Positions 1 to 8,105 of a DNA stretch of 48,100 nt are shown here, piece after piece. The translations under genes and the position numbers were made by a program. The notes beneath the pieces were generated by a model. That model was not told the DNA's origin, did no database searches, and saw only the letters and a list, made by a program, of their open reading frames with translations. Source of the DNA: Lachnospiraceae bacterium (GTDB lineage: Bacteria > Bacillota > Clostridia > Lachnospirales > Lachnospiraceae); assembly GCA_017463225.1 (NCBI GenBank), contig JAFTPO010000013.1, positions 1 through 48,100 of the forward strand, given 5' to 3'. Each line of letters begins with the position of its first letter. The stretch's first letter is position 1.

Positions 1-52
1 TAGTCAAATATTTCCTTTTCGAATAAATTATCCTATGAAGGAGGTGGCCAAG

Positions 53-649
53 ATGGAGCTTAACAAGCAGATTAAAAAATATCGTACCAAGGCGAATTTA
101 TCCCAGGAGGAGTTGGCAGAGAAAATATTTGTTTCAAGACAGGCAATCACGAAGTGGGAGTCAGGGAAGGGAATTCCTGATGTAGAAAACCTTAAGATGA
201 TATCTAAGGTGTTAAATGTTAGCATTGACTTTTTGTTAGATGAGGAGGATGTTCTTGATAAGACAGTGATCAAGGAACAGATTAACTTGGATGACTATGT
301 AAAAGAAGGAAAGCTTCGTAGTAAGAAAGATGCTGTGGTATACGCAAAATATCCTAATGCAGATATAACACCACTTTTGGCTAAGAAGAAAAGCACCAAT
401 GGACAGAAGGTGTTTGGCGAGCTGCTTGGCTGGCTAACAGATGCACCATTTGGTACTGATGAGGTATTTAATCAGATTGCAGATGTACACAATTCCTACT
501 ATATGGTACAGCAGGATGATAAGCAGATATTTGTGACAGTTACAGATGAATTTATTGAATCACGAATTATGGCTAAGAAGATAACTGGTAGCAAGTTTGA
601 AATGGGAGATTACAAATTTCAGATGGCTGTATATAAGGTAGAGAAGTAG
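53..649 (+). CDS. XRE-family helix-turn-helix transcriptional regulator
   Basis: The 198-residue protein starts with a clear HTH_3 domain (about residues 3-60) containing LSQEELAEKIFVSRQAITKWE, the classic XRE/Cro recognition helix region. The remaining ~135 residues have no domain I can name; YAKYPNADITPLL looks soluble and there is no membrane segment. I chose the ATG at 53 because an AGGAGGTG ribosome binding site (39-46) ends six bases upstream; an in-frame ATG at 35 would place that site inside the gene. It is likely a local repressor or activator, and its target is not visible. The next gene lies 134 bp away behind a LytTR-like site, so it is probably a separate unit. Confidence 0.85.
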   Translation: MELNKQIKKYRTKANLSQEELAEKIFVSRQAITKWESGKGIPDVENLKMISKVLNVSIDFLLDEEDVLDKTVIKEQINLDDYVKEGKLRSKKDAVVYAKYPNADITPLLAKKKSTNGQKVFGELLGWLTDAPFGTDEVFNQIADVHNSYYMVQQDDKQIFVTVTDEFIESRIMAKKITGSKFEMGDYKFQMAVYKVEK

Positions 650-671
650 GTTATTCTTTCAACGCTTTTTG

Positions 672-698
672 TACGCAAAAATATGTAATTTATACGCA
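672..698 (+). promoter_or_regulatory. LytTR-like direct repeat, site A
   Basis: TACGCA occurs at 672-677 and again at 693-698, exactly 21 bp apart in the same orientation, upstream of the lipoprotein gene. A -10-like TATACT begins 33 bp after the second half-site (726-731). No -35 hexamer is visible, which fits an activator-dependent promoter. Three other sites in the window have the same geometry (37966, 44041, 45559). LytTR-domain regulators such as AgrA and ComE bind direct repeats at this centre spacing; the assignment to such a regulator is inference. Confidence 0.65.
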
Positions 699-783
699 TA
701 GTAATAATATTGAACAATAATAAAGTATACTTCCAAATGCAAAATAAAATAATAAAATATTTAGTTAGATGGAGGTTTTTGAA

Positions 784-1566
784 ATGAAATTTTTAAAACA
801 TACTTGCGCAAAGCTTTTTTTAGTTGGTCTGATGGCATTGTCTTTGACAGCCTGTGGAAATAAGGAAGAAGCAGGAAAAGTAACAGAAAAGGCAACAACT
901 GAAAGTGTTGTAACCACAGAGGCAAGTGCTACAACAGAGGCAAGTGCCACAACAGAGGCAAATGCCACAACGACAGAGGCCAGTGTAACAACAACAGAAG
1001 CAAATGCTACAACAACTCAGGAGACAACAGAAGCTAGTGGTACTTCCAAGGATGAAACAGTTATCACAGTAGATGAAGCAATTAATATGGTTAAAGGACA
1101 GATGGGAGAAGATTATAGCTATATTCCTGAAGATGAGCTTGAGGAAAGAGATGGCAGCCAGTATTATGTGATTCATGTTAAGATGCTCTTAGATTCGGGC
1201 ACTATGACAACGATGACTACATATATGGTGAAAACTGATGGTTCCGAGTTATTTGATATATACGCTGCGGATTATTATGGCGAGTATGTTAGAACCTATG
1301 ATTCTGGTGAAACAACATTTGTTGTATCAGAAGACGGTACCTTTGTGATGACTACAAGTGGTGAGGTAAATCAGGTGATTAGTGGCTATTATCAGGTGGG
1401 AATTACCGATAGTGCAAGCGTAGTACAATTGTATGTATATCCTGATAAGGTGGTTACAAACGGAGAAGAACAAGTGATGGAAAATGTAGAGGGTACAGCA
1501 GTGATTGAAGGTGATGTACTTACATTGACAATGGAAAGTGAACCTACAGAATATACAAAAAGATAA
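784..1566 (+). CDS. Secreted lipoprotein with a Thr/Ala/Glu-rich repeat linker
   Basis: A type II signal peptide is clear: positively charged N-terminus, hydrophobic core, and lipobox LTAC with the lipidated Cys at residue 24. Next comes a low-complexity linker (about residues 35-85) built from short repeats such as TTEASA and TTEANA, which probably lifts the domain off the membrane. The C-terminal ~170 residues are rich in Thr, Tyr and acidic residues and likely form a small extracytoplasmic beta domain; I do not recognise a family. The ATG at 784 is chosen because GGAGG (771-775) precedes it by eight bases; the ATG at 769 overlaps that site. LytTR-like site A lies upstream, so expression may depend on the regulator at 44746-45462. 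Confidence 0.85.
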   Translation: MKFLKHTCAKLFLVGLMALSLTACGNKEEAGKVTEKATTESVVTTEASATTEASATTEANATTTEASVTTTEANATTTQETTEASGTSKDETVITVDEAINMVKGQMGEDYSYIPEDELEERDGSQYYVIHVKMLLDSGTMTTMTTYMVKTDGSELFDIYAADYYGEYVRTYDSGETTFVVSEDGTFVMTTSGEVNQVISGYYQVGITDSASVVQLYVYPDKVVTNGEEQVMENVEGTAVIEGDVLTLTMESEPTEYTKR

Positions 1567-1591
1567 TAATGTGATAGGTTGAAACTATATG

Positions 1592-1624
1592 AGAAAAGTA
1601 GGGCATAAAATGCTCTACTTTTCT
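1592..1624 (+). terminator. Intrinsic terminator after the lipoprotein gene
   Basis: A 15-bp stem with one G-T wobble (arms 1592-1606 and 1610-1624) has an AAAAGTAG...CTACTTTT core. The 3' arm supplies the T-rich stretch. It lies 26 bp after the stop codon. Confidence 0.75.
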
Positions 1625-1645
1625 TGTGTGAAAAAATAGTTGTTG

Positions 1646-1654
1646 TGATATAAT
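1646..1654 (+). promoter_or_regulatory. Extended -10 promoter for the AraC-type regulator
   Basis: TGATATAAT is a perfect extended -10 (TG at 1646, TATAAT at 1649-1654). No good -35 is seen at 17 bp. The implied leader of about 155 nt contains a 10-bp inverted repeat (1684-1693 with 1738-1747), which could be a leader hairpin or an operator. Confidence 0.5.
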
Positions 1655-1816
1655 CCTAAGTAGAGAGCTTTGAAATTAAAGGTATTCATTTTTATGTTGT
1701 ATTGATTATTAATGTCATTGATAAGAGATTAGCGGACAAAAATGAATTTCAAATGACAAGATTTTATTTCTTCTAAGATGTATTATCAGTTCAAACAGAA
1801 GAAAGGAAGATGAATT

Positions 1817-2716
1817 ATGGAATGGTTAACAGCTATCAGAAAATCAATTGAATATATAGAGGAGCATTTGAAGGAAAACATCAGTGCGCAGGATGTGTCA
1901 GAGCAAGTGTATCTATCTCCATTGCATTTTCAAAGAGGTTTTTTGATCATGACAGGTTATTCTGTTTCGGAGTATATCCGCAACCGAAAGCTATATCTGG
2001 CTGCCCTTGATATAAAGAAGGGAGACAAAAAGATAATAGATGTGGCCTATGATTACGGATATGATACCCCTGACAGCTTTACAAAAGCATTTACAAGATT
2101 CCATGGGCACTCACCTATGCAGATAAAGCAAGGGGAGTGCATAAGAACTTTTCTTCCAATCTCTGTTAAGATTTCAGTTCAAGGAGGAGATAATATGGAC
2201 TACAAGATTACAAAAATGTTTGGATTTAAGGTGATAGGTTTTGCTAAGGAGTTTTCCTTTGATACAGCGTATGCAGAGATTCCAAAGTACTGGGACGAAA
2301 TATGTGAGAAGTATGCTGCAAATGTATACGCAGGCAATCCACCTGCAAACCCACAGGAAAAAGCTTTAATAGATAACTGTATCGGTGAATATGGAATTTG
2401 CATCGATGAGGACGCCGCCGCTAAGCAGGGCAAATTTACTTATCTTATAGCAGGAAAATACACCGGCGGAGAAGTGCCTGAGGGTATGATGCTGTATGAG
2501 TTTCCACAGGGAGAGTGGGCAGTGTTTGACTGTGTGGGTCCGATGCCGGATGCACTTCAATCCCTTAACACAAGAATATTCAAGGAATGGCTTCCTGGGA
2601 ATCCAGACTACGAGATTAGTGGCAATGCCAATGTGGAGTGGTATGACTGTGTAAATGGAGAGAAAACAGACGCTGATTACCACAGCGCCATTTGGATTCC
2701 TGTGAAAAGAAAATAA
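1817..2716 (+). CDS. AraC-family regulator with GyrI-like effector-binding domain
   Basis: The 299-residue protein has an N-terminal AraC/XylS double helix-turn-helix (about residues 8-108); DVSEQVYLSPLHFQR is the first helix pair and DSFTKAFTRFHGHSPMQ the typical second recognition region. Residues ~125-298 resemble the GyrI-like/effector-binding domain (AraC_E_bind) found in Rob- and BmrR-type multidrug regulators. Such proteins usually sense small hydrophobic molecules and activate efflux or detoxification genes. The start follows AAAGGAAG. A nearby gene (3434-3784) encodes a free-standing protein that looks like the same ligand-binding fold. The regulated genes are unknown; the acetyltransferase run downstream is the nearest candidate. 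Confidence 0.88.
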   Translation: MEWLTAIRKSIEYIEEHLKENISAQDVSEQVYLSPLHFQRGFLIMTGYSVSEYIRNRKLYLAALDIKKGDKKIIDVAYDYGYDTPDSFTKAFTRFHGHSPMQIKQGECIRTFLPISVKISVQGGDNMDYKITKMFGFKVIGFAKEFSFDTAYAEIPKYWDEICEKYAANVYAGNPPANPQEKALIDNCIGEYGICIDEDAAAKQGKFTYLIAGKYTGGEVPEGMMLYEFPQGEWAVFDCVGPMPDALQSLNTRIFKEWLPGNPDYEISGNANVEWYDCVNGEKTDADYHSAIWIPVKRK

Positions 2717-2728
2717 TAGAAATATGGG

Positions 2729-2760
2729 AAGAGTAGGTTTATAATAAACGTACTCTTTTT
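2729..2760 (+). terminator. Intrinsic terminator after the AraC gene
   Basis: AAGAGTA...TACTCTT arms (2729-2757) with the inner pairs GTTTA/TAAAC and a T-run to 2760 form a standard terminator hairpin. Confidence 0.75.
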
Positions 2761-2896
2761 CCTATTGAAAGATATGGGATGAAGGATGACTGGTTGGAGA
2801 AAGGGATAAAATAGGTTGATGTATAATGTAGAGTAAAAATATATGAACCATTACCAAGAATTATAGTGATGTAGATTATTACACGGAGGAAAAAAC

Positions 2897-3406
2897 ATGA
2901 AGATAGAAACTAAGAGACTATATATAACAGAATTTACATTAGATATGGCAGAAGCAGTACATAAGAATTCCTTGGATGAGGATAATCGCAGATTCGTACC
3001 GGATGAGGTGTTTGAAACTGTCCAGGACGCTTATGAAACTATTGAATATCTTATGAGCCAGTATGCTGGTGGAGAAGGACCATTTGTATATCCAGTAATC
3101 ACCAAGGAAGGATTAAATGTTGGTTATGTGCAACTTATTGAGATAAAGGAAGGCTGGGAGGTAGGCTACCACATAGCCAAAGAATATACTGGCAACGGAT
3201 ACGCCAGCGAAGCTGTTGAAGCATTTTTGCCTGTTATGGCTAAGGAAAAGGGTCTTGATAAAGTATATGGCATATGCTTACTAGAAAATGTTGCTTCTGT
3301 GAAGGTGATGGAAAAGGTGGGATTTACTAATCTATATACTGGTATGGGCAAGTATCAGGGTAAAGAAAGCGCGATTGTAAAGAACGTGTGGGAGTATAAG
3401 GGGTAG
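2897..3406 (+). CDS. GNAT N-acetyltransferase, RimJ/RimL-like
   Basis: This 169-residue protein matches the Acetyltransf_3 (RimJ/RimL/Spermidine) type: it opens with ETKRLYITEF and has the acetyl-CoA site region VGYHIAKEYTGNGYASEA (about residues 90-107). The C-terminal LLENVASVKVMEKVGF is the usual motif B. It would transfer acetyl from acetyl-CoA to an amine; the substrate (protein N-terminus, drug or polyamine) cannot be read from the sequence. The start follows ACGGAGGA. It heads a same-strand run of five small genes (2897-5516) with gaps of 22-33 bp, probably one operon. Confidence 0.85.
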   Translation: MKIETKRLYITEFTLDMAEAVHKNSLDEDNRRFVPDEVFETVQDAYETIEYLMSQYAGGEGPFVYPVITKEGLNVGYVQLIEIKEGWEVGYHIAKEYTGNGYASEAVEAFLPVMAKEKGLDKVYGICLLENVASVKVMEKVGFTNLYTGMGKYQGKESAIVKNVWEYKG

Positions 3407-3433
3407 TTGACTAACGCATAGGAGGTCTTATTT

Positions 3434-3784
3434 ATGGAGTTTAAGGGAATTAGCAAGACATTTTCCACAGTAGGCGAAAAACAATATGAAACTATAGGAA
3501 GATTCTGGGATGAAATGTCTAAAATATATGGGAGACAAAATCTTCGTGGCCTAGGGTACAACTGGACTGAAGATTCTATTGAATATGTGATAGGCTTAAT
3601 AGAAGGTGAAATTGAAGAGTTTAATATAACTGTAAGTTTGCCAGACCATGGATGGGAATGTATAAGTGGTAGAACGGAAGAATTAGCTGAAATATATGGT
3701 AGCATTTATAAAGACGGACCATTAAAGTATGAGATAGAAATGTTTGACGATGATGGTAATTGCAAAATCATGTTTTGTAGATAG
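3434..3784 (+). CDS. GyrI-like small-molecule-binding domain protein
   Basis: A 116-residue soluble protein. The pattern KTFSTVGEKQYETIGRFWDEM, followed by LGYNW and alternating strands, resembles the GyrI-like/SOUL-type effector-binding domain, without a DNA-binding domain. Stand-alone members of this superfamily bind or hydrolyse small hydrophobic compounds. RBS: AGGAGGTC (3420-3427), seven bases before the ATG. It lies 27 bp after the acetyltransferase and 27 bp before the DUF1801 gene. The weak, short match makes the family call tentative. Confidence 0.6.
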   Translation: MEFKGISKTFSTVGEKQYETIGRFWDEMSKIYGRQNLRGLGYNWTEDSIEYVIGLIEGEIEEFNITVSLPDHGWECISGRTEELAEIYGSIYKDGPLKYEIEMFDDDGNCKIMFCR

Positions 3785-3811
3785 CACGCAGGAGAATTTC
3801 GGGAGGTTAAT

Positions 3812-4141
3812 ATGGCTTCAAGTAGAGAGTATTTAGATAAATATCCAAGCGAAATAATTCATATGTATAATGAATTAAGAAAGATAATATTTGATAGCGT
3901 TTCACCTGAACCAGAGGAGAGATTGTGGGCAAAAATACCAAGCTATTATGTTGGTGAATCATTCGTGAGACTTATTCCCTTTAAAGATCATATTAACATT
4001 GAGGCACATACCATAAATCAACACAAAGATGATTTGGAAGGTTATAAAATCACTCCAAAAGGAATGTTACAAATTTATATAAATCAGGATATACCTGGCG
4101 AAGTTTTGAAACAAGTATTTGTAGAGGCTTTAGGAGGATGA
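3812..4141 (+). CDS. DUF1801 (YdhG-like) family protein
   Basis: The 109-residue protein fits the DUF1801/YdhG fold. LRKIIFDSVSPEPEERLWAKIPSYYVG matches the conserved start and FKDHINIEAH the middle of the domain. B. subtilis YdhG has been described as a frataxin-like iron chaperone, but most members have no assigned function. RBS: GGGAGG (3800-3805). It lies in the middle of the small-gene run; the following acetyltransferase starts 23 bp after its stop. Confidence 0.75.
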   Translation: MASSREYLDKYPSEIIHMYNELRKIIFDSVSPEPEERLWAKIPSYYVGESFVRLIPFKDHINIEAHTINQHKDDLEGYKITPKGMLQIYINQDIPGEVLKQVFVEALGG

Positions 4142-4163
4142 GTTTATAATGGAGGATAATATT

Positions 4164-4607
4164 ATGATACGACAAGCAACAATCGATGATGCTTCAAGAA
4201 TAGCAGAAATACTGGTTTTTACAAAGAGAATGAATTATCGAGAGATTTTTCAAAATGATAAAGTGTCCTTTGGAGAAATGTTAGTATATCCACTAGCTAA
4301 AAAATATATTGATAATCCAGACGAATTAGATGGGATATGGGTTTATGATGATGAGTTTGTTAAAGGAATGATTCATATTGAAGAGAATCAGATAGTAGAA
4401 CTGTATGTTGATACTTTTTTTGAAAATGAAGGTATTGGTAGTAAGCTGGTAGAATTTGCTATCAAGAAGATGAATTGCGATTTCTTATGGGTTCTTGAAA
4501 AAAATGTAAAAGCAATAAGATTTTATCAAAGGCATGGCTTTGTAATAACAGAAGAAAAACAATATGAAGAAGGAACAACAGAATATATTATCAAAATGAA
4601 ACGATAA
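4164..4607 (+). CDS. GNAT N-acetyltransferase
   Basis: At 147 residues it is a minimal GNAT domain: IRQATIDDASRIAEI (motif C/D start), VELYVDTFFENEGIGSKLVEFA (acetyl-CoA loop, with GIGS in place of the usual Q/RxxGxG/A) and NVKAIRFYQRHGF (motif B). I prefer the ATG at 4164 because GGAGG (4151-4155) sits eight bases before it; the ATG at 4149 overlaps the site. The substrate is unknown. Confidence 0.83.
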   Translation: MIRQATIDDASRIAEILVFTKRMNYREIFQNDKVSFGEMLVYPLAKKYIDNPDELDGIWVYDDEFVKGMIHIEENQIVELYVDTFFENEGIGSKLVEFAIKKMNCDFLWVLEKNVKAIRFYQRHGFVITEEKQYEEGTTEYIIKMKR

Positions 4608-4640
4608 ATAATACAATACTTGAATTGGGTGATAAATAAT

Positions 4641-5516
4641 ATGAAACTTATAAGTGATTATATGAGAGACGATACATATCGTCATATATTGAATGATTTA
4701 ACCAGAAAAACATTTGGGTTTGATTTTGAAAGATGGGTTACACATGGGTATTTTGAAGGAGATTACATTCCTTATTCTTTTGTAGAAGAAGGAAAAATAA
4801 TTTCAAATGTATCTGTTAATCGAATGCAATTTATGCAAAAAGGTGCAATAAAAAATTATATACAGATAGGAACTGTTATGACTGATGAAAACTATCGAAA
4901 ACGAGGACTGGCAGCAAGATTGATGAAGCATGTTGTTGAAGAATATGAGCAAGTATGCGATGGAATTTATCTGTTTGGTGATTTGAGTGCTTTGGAGTTT
5001 TATCAGAAGATGGATTTTAAGGTTGAAAATCAGTATAGATATTATTTGAAAGATGAAATTTGTAACTGTGAAAATGTAGGTAAAGAATTTATGTCCATAA
5101 AGGATATGGGCGATGAAGTAAAAAAGAATTACTTGGATTTGGTTAGAAGTAGTGCATATCATTCTTCCTTTGAGCAGATTAATAAATATGGCTTACAAAT
5201 GTTCTATACATCCAGTTTTGGTAATGTGTATTTTGCAGATGATATAGGATGCTTTATCGTATTAGATAAGGGTGAAAATGTTGTGTTGAAATCAGTATTA
5301 TGCAAGGAAAGGGTTGCACTTAAAGATGTTTTGCAACGAATAGATATAGGTAACCATAAATGCAGATTAGGATTTACTCCTCATGACGAAGATATGAATA
5401 TATGTATTTCTGAAGTTTATGATGGTGGAAAGGATTACAGGCTATTTTATAGAGGTAAAGACCTTGAAGCTATAGAGCAGGATAAATTATATTTTCCAGA
5501 TTTGTCTCATGCGTAA
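4641..5516 (+). CDS. Two-part GNAT acetyltransferase
   Basis: The N-terminal half of this 291-residue protein is a GNAT domain with the Eis/Acetyltransf_9-like signature IGTVMTDENYRKRGLAARLMKHVVEEY, followed by LSALEFYQKMDFK. The C-terminal ~150 residues look like a second, degenerate GNAT-like or sterol-carrier-like half, giving the length seen in two-domain members. The ATG at 4641 follows GGGTGAT; a TTG at 4620 is in frame but lacks a site. It is the last gene of the small-gene run and is followed by hairpin repeat R1. The substrate is unknown. Confidence 0.75.
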   Translation: MKLISDYMRDDTYRHILNDLTRKTFGFDFERWVTHGYFEGDYIPYSFVEEGKIISNVSVNRMQFMQKGAIKNYIQIGTVMTDENYRKRGLAARLMKHVVEEYEQVCDGIYLFGDLSALEFYQKMDFKVENQYRYYLKDEICNCENVGKEFMSIKDMGDEVKKNYLDLVRSSAYHSSFEQINKYGLQMFYTSSFGNVYFADDIGCFIVLDKGENVVLKSVLCKERVALKDVLQRIDIGNHKCRLGFTPHDEDMNICISEVYDGGKDYRLFYRGKDLEAIEQDKLYFPDLSHA

Positions 5517-5540
5517 ATAACAGTTTTATATGTGTTCTGT

Positions 5541-5603
5541 AATCATATCACCGAAGGCGTTAGTGAAGGTTGTGCCGGTACATAGAAATATGTGCCGGCA
5601 TTT
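5541..5603 (+). repeat. Intergenic hairpin repeat, copy R1
   Basis: The element has a short GC-rich hairpin (around 5549-5560), a conserved linker AGTGAAGGTTG, and a strong hairpin of TGCCGG...CCGGCA arms (5573-5600) closed by a GAAA tetraloop. Copies occur at 8471-8528, 10221-10283 and, reversed, 10446-10490. It lies 25 bp downstream of the acetyltransferase stop and may work as a weak terminator or 3'-end stabiliser; only three Ts follow the stem. Confidence 0.8.
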
Positions 5604-5643
5604 GTGTTAACAATGAGGCAAGTGGATATGCTTGCAGAATAAT

Positions 5644-6561
5644 CTAGACAGCTCCGCTTATGCTATCCTTATACTTTTCTATTTCTTCCAGATACTTCTG
5701 TCCTAGTGGACTTATGGTCACACCCTTTCTGACAATATATCCGATTGTCATAACCTCCTGAGAATCAAGCTTAACCGCACAATAGTCGTCTCCATTTAAT
5801 TCCTCGCAAATGATACCGGAACACAAGGTGTAACCATTGAGCCCCACCATCAAATTCAGCATAGTAGCTCTGTCGTTTGCTTTAATCAATTGCTTATATT
5901 CGTAAGTGCTCAAAACTTCTTCTGCAAAGTAGAAGGAATTGTTATTGCCTTGATCGAAGGACAGGCATGGAAACTCCTGTAGGTCCTGTAAGGTAATCAC
6001 CGTTTTCTTTGCCAGGGGATGACTCTTTGCAATATATACATAAATGTGACAATTTAAAATTTCACGAAATTCCAGTTCTCTTTCCTTGAATATTTTCTCT
6101 AACACCTTACGATTGAAATCATTGACATACAAAATTCCAATTTCACTTTTAAAACTGCTAACATCTTCGATCACATCATAGGTTCGGGATTCACGTACCG
6201 CAAACTCGTACTCATCCATGCCAAACTGTTTTACCATCTCTATAAATGCGTTTACCGCAAAGGTGTAGTGTTGCATGGAAACACTGAATTTTTTCTTTAT
6301 GGTAGTTTGATTTATATATTTTGATTCCACTAGTTCATATTGCTCTACAACCTGTCTTGCATATCCGATGAATTCCTCCCCTTCAGGAGTCAGAGATATC
6401 CCTCGGTTGGTTCTTCGAAATAGCTCCATCCCTATTTCTGTTTCCAGTTCCTTAATAGATGCCGAAAGGCTTGGCTGAGCAATAAAGAGGCGCCGTGCTG
6501 CCTCGCTCATAGAATTTGCATTAGCTACTGTAATTACATATCTAAGTTGGGTAAGTGTCAT
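5644..6561 (-). CDS. LysR-type regulator divergent from the metY-like gene
   Basis: The 305-residue protein has a standard LysR N-terminal winged helix (TLTQLRYVITVANANSMSEAARRLFIAQPSLS) and a substrate-binding effector domain from about residue 90 onward. It is transcribed away from the sulfhydrylase gene at 6770, and the inverted repeat at 6651-6671 lies between them. This arrangement is typical of a LysR protein controlling its divergent neighbour, here sulfur amino acid synthesis; a CysB/CmbR/MetR-like role with O-acetylserine or a similar co-inducer is inferred. The start follows AAAGGAG. Confidence 0.88.
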   Translation of the reverse strand: MTLTQLRYVITVANANSMSEAARRLFIAQPSLSASIKELETEIGMELFRRTNRGISLTPEGEEFIGYARQVVEQYELVESKYINQTTIKKKFSVSMQHYTFAVNAFIEMVKQFGMDEYEFAVRESRTYDVIEDVSSFKSEIGILYVNDFNRKVLEKIFKERELEFREILNCHIYVYIAKSHPLAKKTVITLQDLQEFPCLSFDQGNNNSFYFAEEVLSTYEYKQLIKANDRATMLNLMVGLNGYTLCSGIICEELNGDDYCAVKLDSQEVMTIGYIVRKGVTISPLGQKYLEEIEKYKDSISGAV

Positions 6562-6650
6562 GTTGTATCTCCTTTAAATGCGCATTTTTTTATGGATTTT
6601 ATCATTGTTTTTATAATTATAATATAGTCTAAAGATTTCGACAAGGCGTT

Positions 6651-6671
6651 GCTATAGATTTTCCCTATAGC
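6651..6671. promoter_or_regulatory. LysR-type operator between the LysR and metY-like genes
   Basis: GCTATAG (6651-6657) and CTATAGC (6665-6671) form a perfect 7-bp inverted repeat with a 7-bp spacer. It contains the T-N11-A core of LysR-family sites (ATAG-N7-CTAT) and lies about 99 bp upstream of the sulfhydrylase start and 90 bp upstream of the LysR start. Confidence 0.75.
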
Positions 6672-6769
6672 CAGCTACTGTTTTTTCATATTTTTCATCT
6701 TTGATAAATGAGTATACACTTACACCATACAATTATTACAAATGTAATAAAGAAAGAGAGGAAAAAAGT

Positions 6770-8050
6770 ATGATAAGTAATTTAGGAACTAAGTGTATTC
6801 ACGAAGGCTGGAAACCATCAGAGGGAGAAGCAAGACAGCTTCCCATTTATCAAAGTACTACTTTTAAATATGATTCAAGCAATACAATGGGACAGTTGTT
6901 TGACTTGGAAAGAGAGGGGTACTTTTACACACGTTTGCAAAACCCTACGAATGACGCGGTTGCTGCAAAAATCTGTGCGCTAGAGGGCGGTGTGGCCGCA
7001 ATGCTTACATCCTCAGGACAAGCGGCAAACTTCTATGCTATTTTCAATATCTGTGAAGCAGGAGATCATTTTATTGCGTCTTCCTCTATATACGGTGGAA
7101 CATATAATTTATTCGGTGTTACTATGAAGAAAATGGGTATCGAGTGTACCTTTGTTGACCAATCTCTTCCAATAGAAGAGTTGGAAAAATACTTCAAACC
7201 AAACACTAAAGCCGTATTTGGTGAAACCATTACAAACCCTACTGTAACAGTATTTGATTTTGATAAATTTTCGAAGCTTGCACATAAACATGGTGTACCT
7301 TTAATCGTTGATAACACCTTTGCTACACCGGTGAATTGTAGACCCTTTGAATGGGGAGCAGATATCGTAACACACTCTACCACTAAGTATATGGATGGTC
7401 ATGGCGTTGGTGTTGGAGGATGTATCGTAGATAGCGGAAACTTTGACTGGATGGCACATGCAGAGAAATTCCCTGGACTAACAACGCCAGATGATTCTTA
7501 TCACGGTATTATTTATGCAGAAAAATTCGGTAAGGGAGCATATATTACAAAAGCAACTGCACAACTGATGAGAGACTTGGGGTCAATTCAGGCTCCACAA
7601 AATGCTTTTTACTTAAATCTTGGATTAGAAACCCTACACCTTCGAATGAATCAGCACTGCAAAAATGCACTTGCCGTAGCAAGATTCCTTAAGAATAGTG
7701 ACAAGGTAGAGTGGGTTCACTATGCCGACTTAGAAGGAGATGCCTATAGTGACCTTGCAAAGAAATATCTGCCAAATGGAACCTGTGGTGTATTGGCATT
7801 TGGTGTTAAAGGTGGACGTGAAGCATCTATTAAGTTTATGGACAACTTGAAGTTAGCGTCTATATCAACACATGTTGCAGACTCTAAAACCTGTCTGTTG
7901 CATCCTGCAAGTCACACACACCGTCAGTTGACTGAAGAGCAGTTAATTGAGGCGGGTATTACTCCAGATTTAATTCGTTTATCAGTGGGAATAGAAAATG
8001 TAGATGATTTAATTGCAGATTTGGAACAGGCGTTAGCTAAGATAAATTAA
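6770..8050 (+). CDS. metY: O-acetylhomoserine sulfhydrylase-type PLP enzyme
   Basis: This 426-residue protein belongs to the Cys/Met metabolism PLP-dependent family. The PLP lysine is K206 in THSTTKYMDGHG; YTRLQNPTNDAV and SSGQAANFYA are the cofactor-binding regions. The length and VGVGGCIVD favour MetY (O-acetyl-L-homoserine + sulfide to homocysteine) over the ~380-residue cystathionine gamma-synthases, though specificity in this family is hard to assign. The ATG at 6770 follows AGAGAGGA; an upstream in-frame ATG at 6701 would lie in the promoter region. It is divergent from a LysR regulator with an operator in between, so sulfur-source control is likely. Confidence 0.87.
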   Translation: MISNLGTKCIHEGWKPSEGEARQLPIYQSTTFKYDSSNTMGQLFDLEREGYFYTRLQNPTNDAVAAKICALEGGVAAMLTSSGQAANFYAIFNICEAGDHFIASSSIYGGTYNLFGVTMKKMGIECTFVDQSLPIEELEKYFKPNTKAVFGETITNPTVTVFDFDKFSKLAHKHGVPLIVDNTFATPVNCRPFEWGADIVTHSTTKYMDGHGVGVGGCIVDSGNFDWMAHAEKFPGLTTPDDSYHGIIYAEKFGKGAYITKATAQLMRDLGSIQAPQNAFYLNLGLETLHLRMNQHCKNALAVARFLKNSDKVEWVHYADLEGDAYSDLAKKYLPNGTCGVLAFGVKGGREASIKFMDNLKLASISTHVADSKTCLLHPASHTHRQLTEEQLIEAGITPDLIRLSVGIENVDDLIADLEQALAKIN

Positions 8051-8105
8051 CCAGATATGCTTAACTGAGAGATGGATTTGAATTTTTGATTGAAAGGATG
8101 AAAAA

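Noticed and set aside
341-350. TACGCAAAAT inside the XRE regulator gene
   Set aside because: Single half-site with no partner 21 bp away, within coding sequence. The same holds for the copy at 9040.
765-1176. Minus-strand frames across the lipoprotein linker
   Set aside because: They are low-complexity shadows of the Thr/Ala repeat tract without ribosome binding sites.
2794-2827. Promoter TTGGAG/TATAAT before the first acetyltransferase
   Set aside because: The 22-bp spacer is too long, and the TG before TATAAT is one base out of place for an extended -10.
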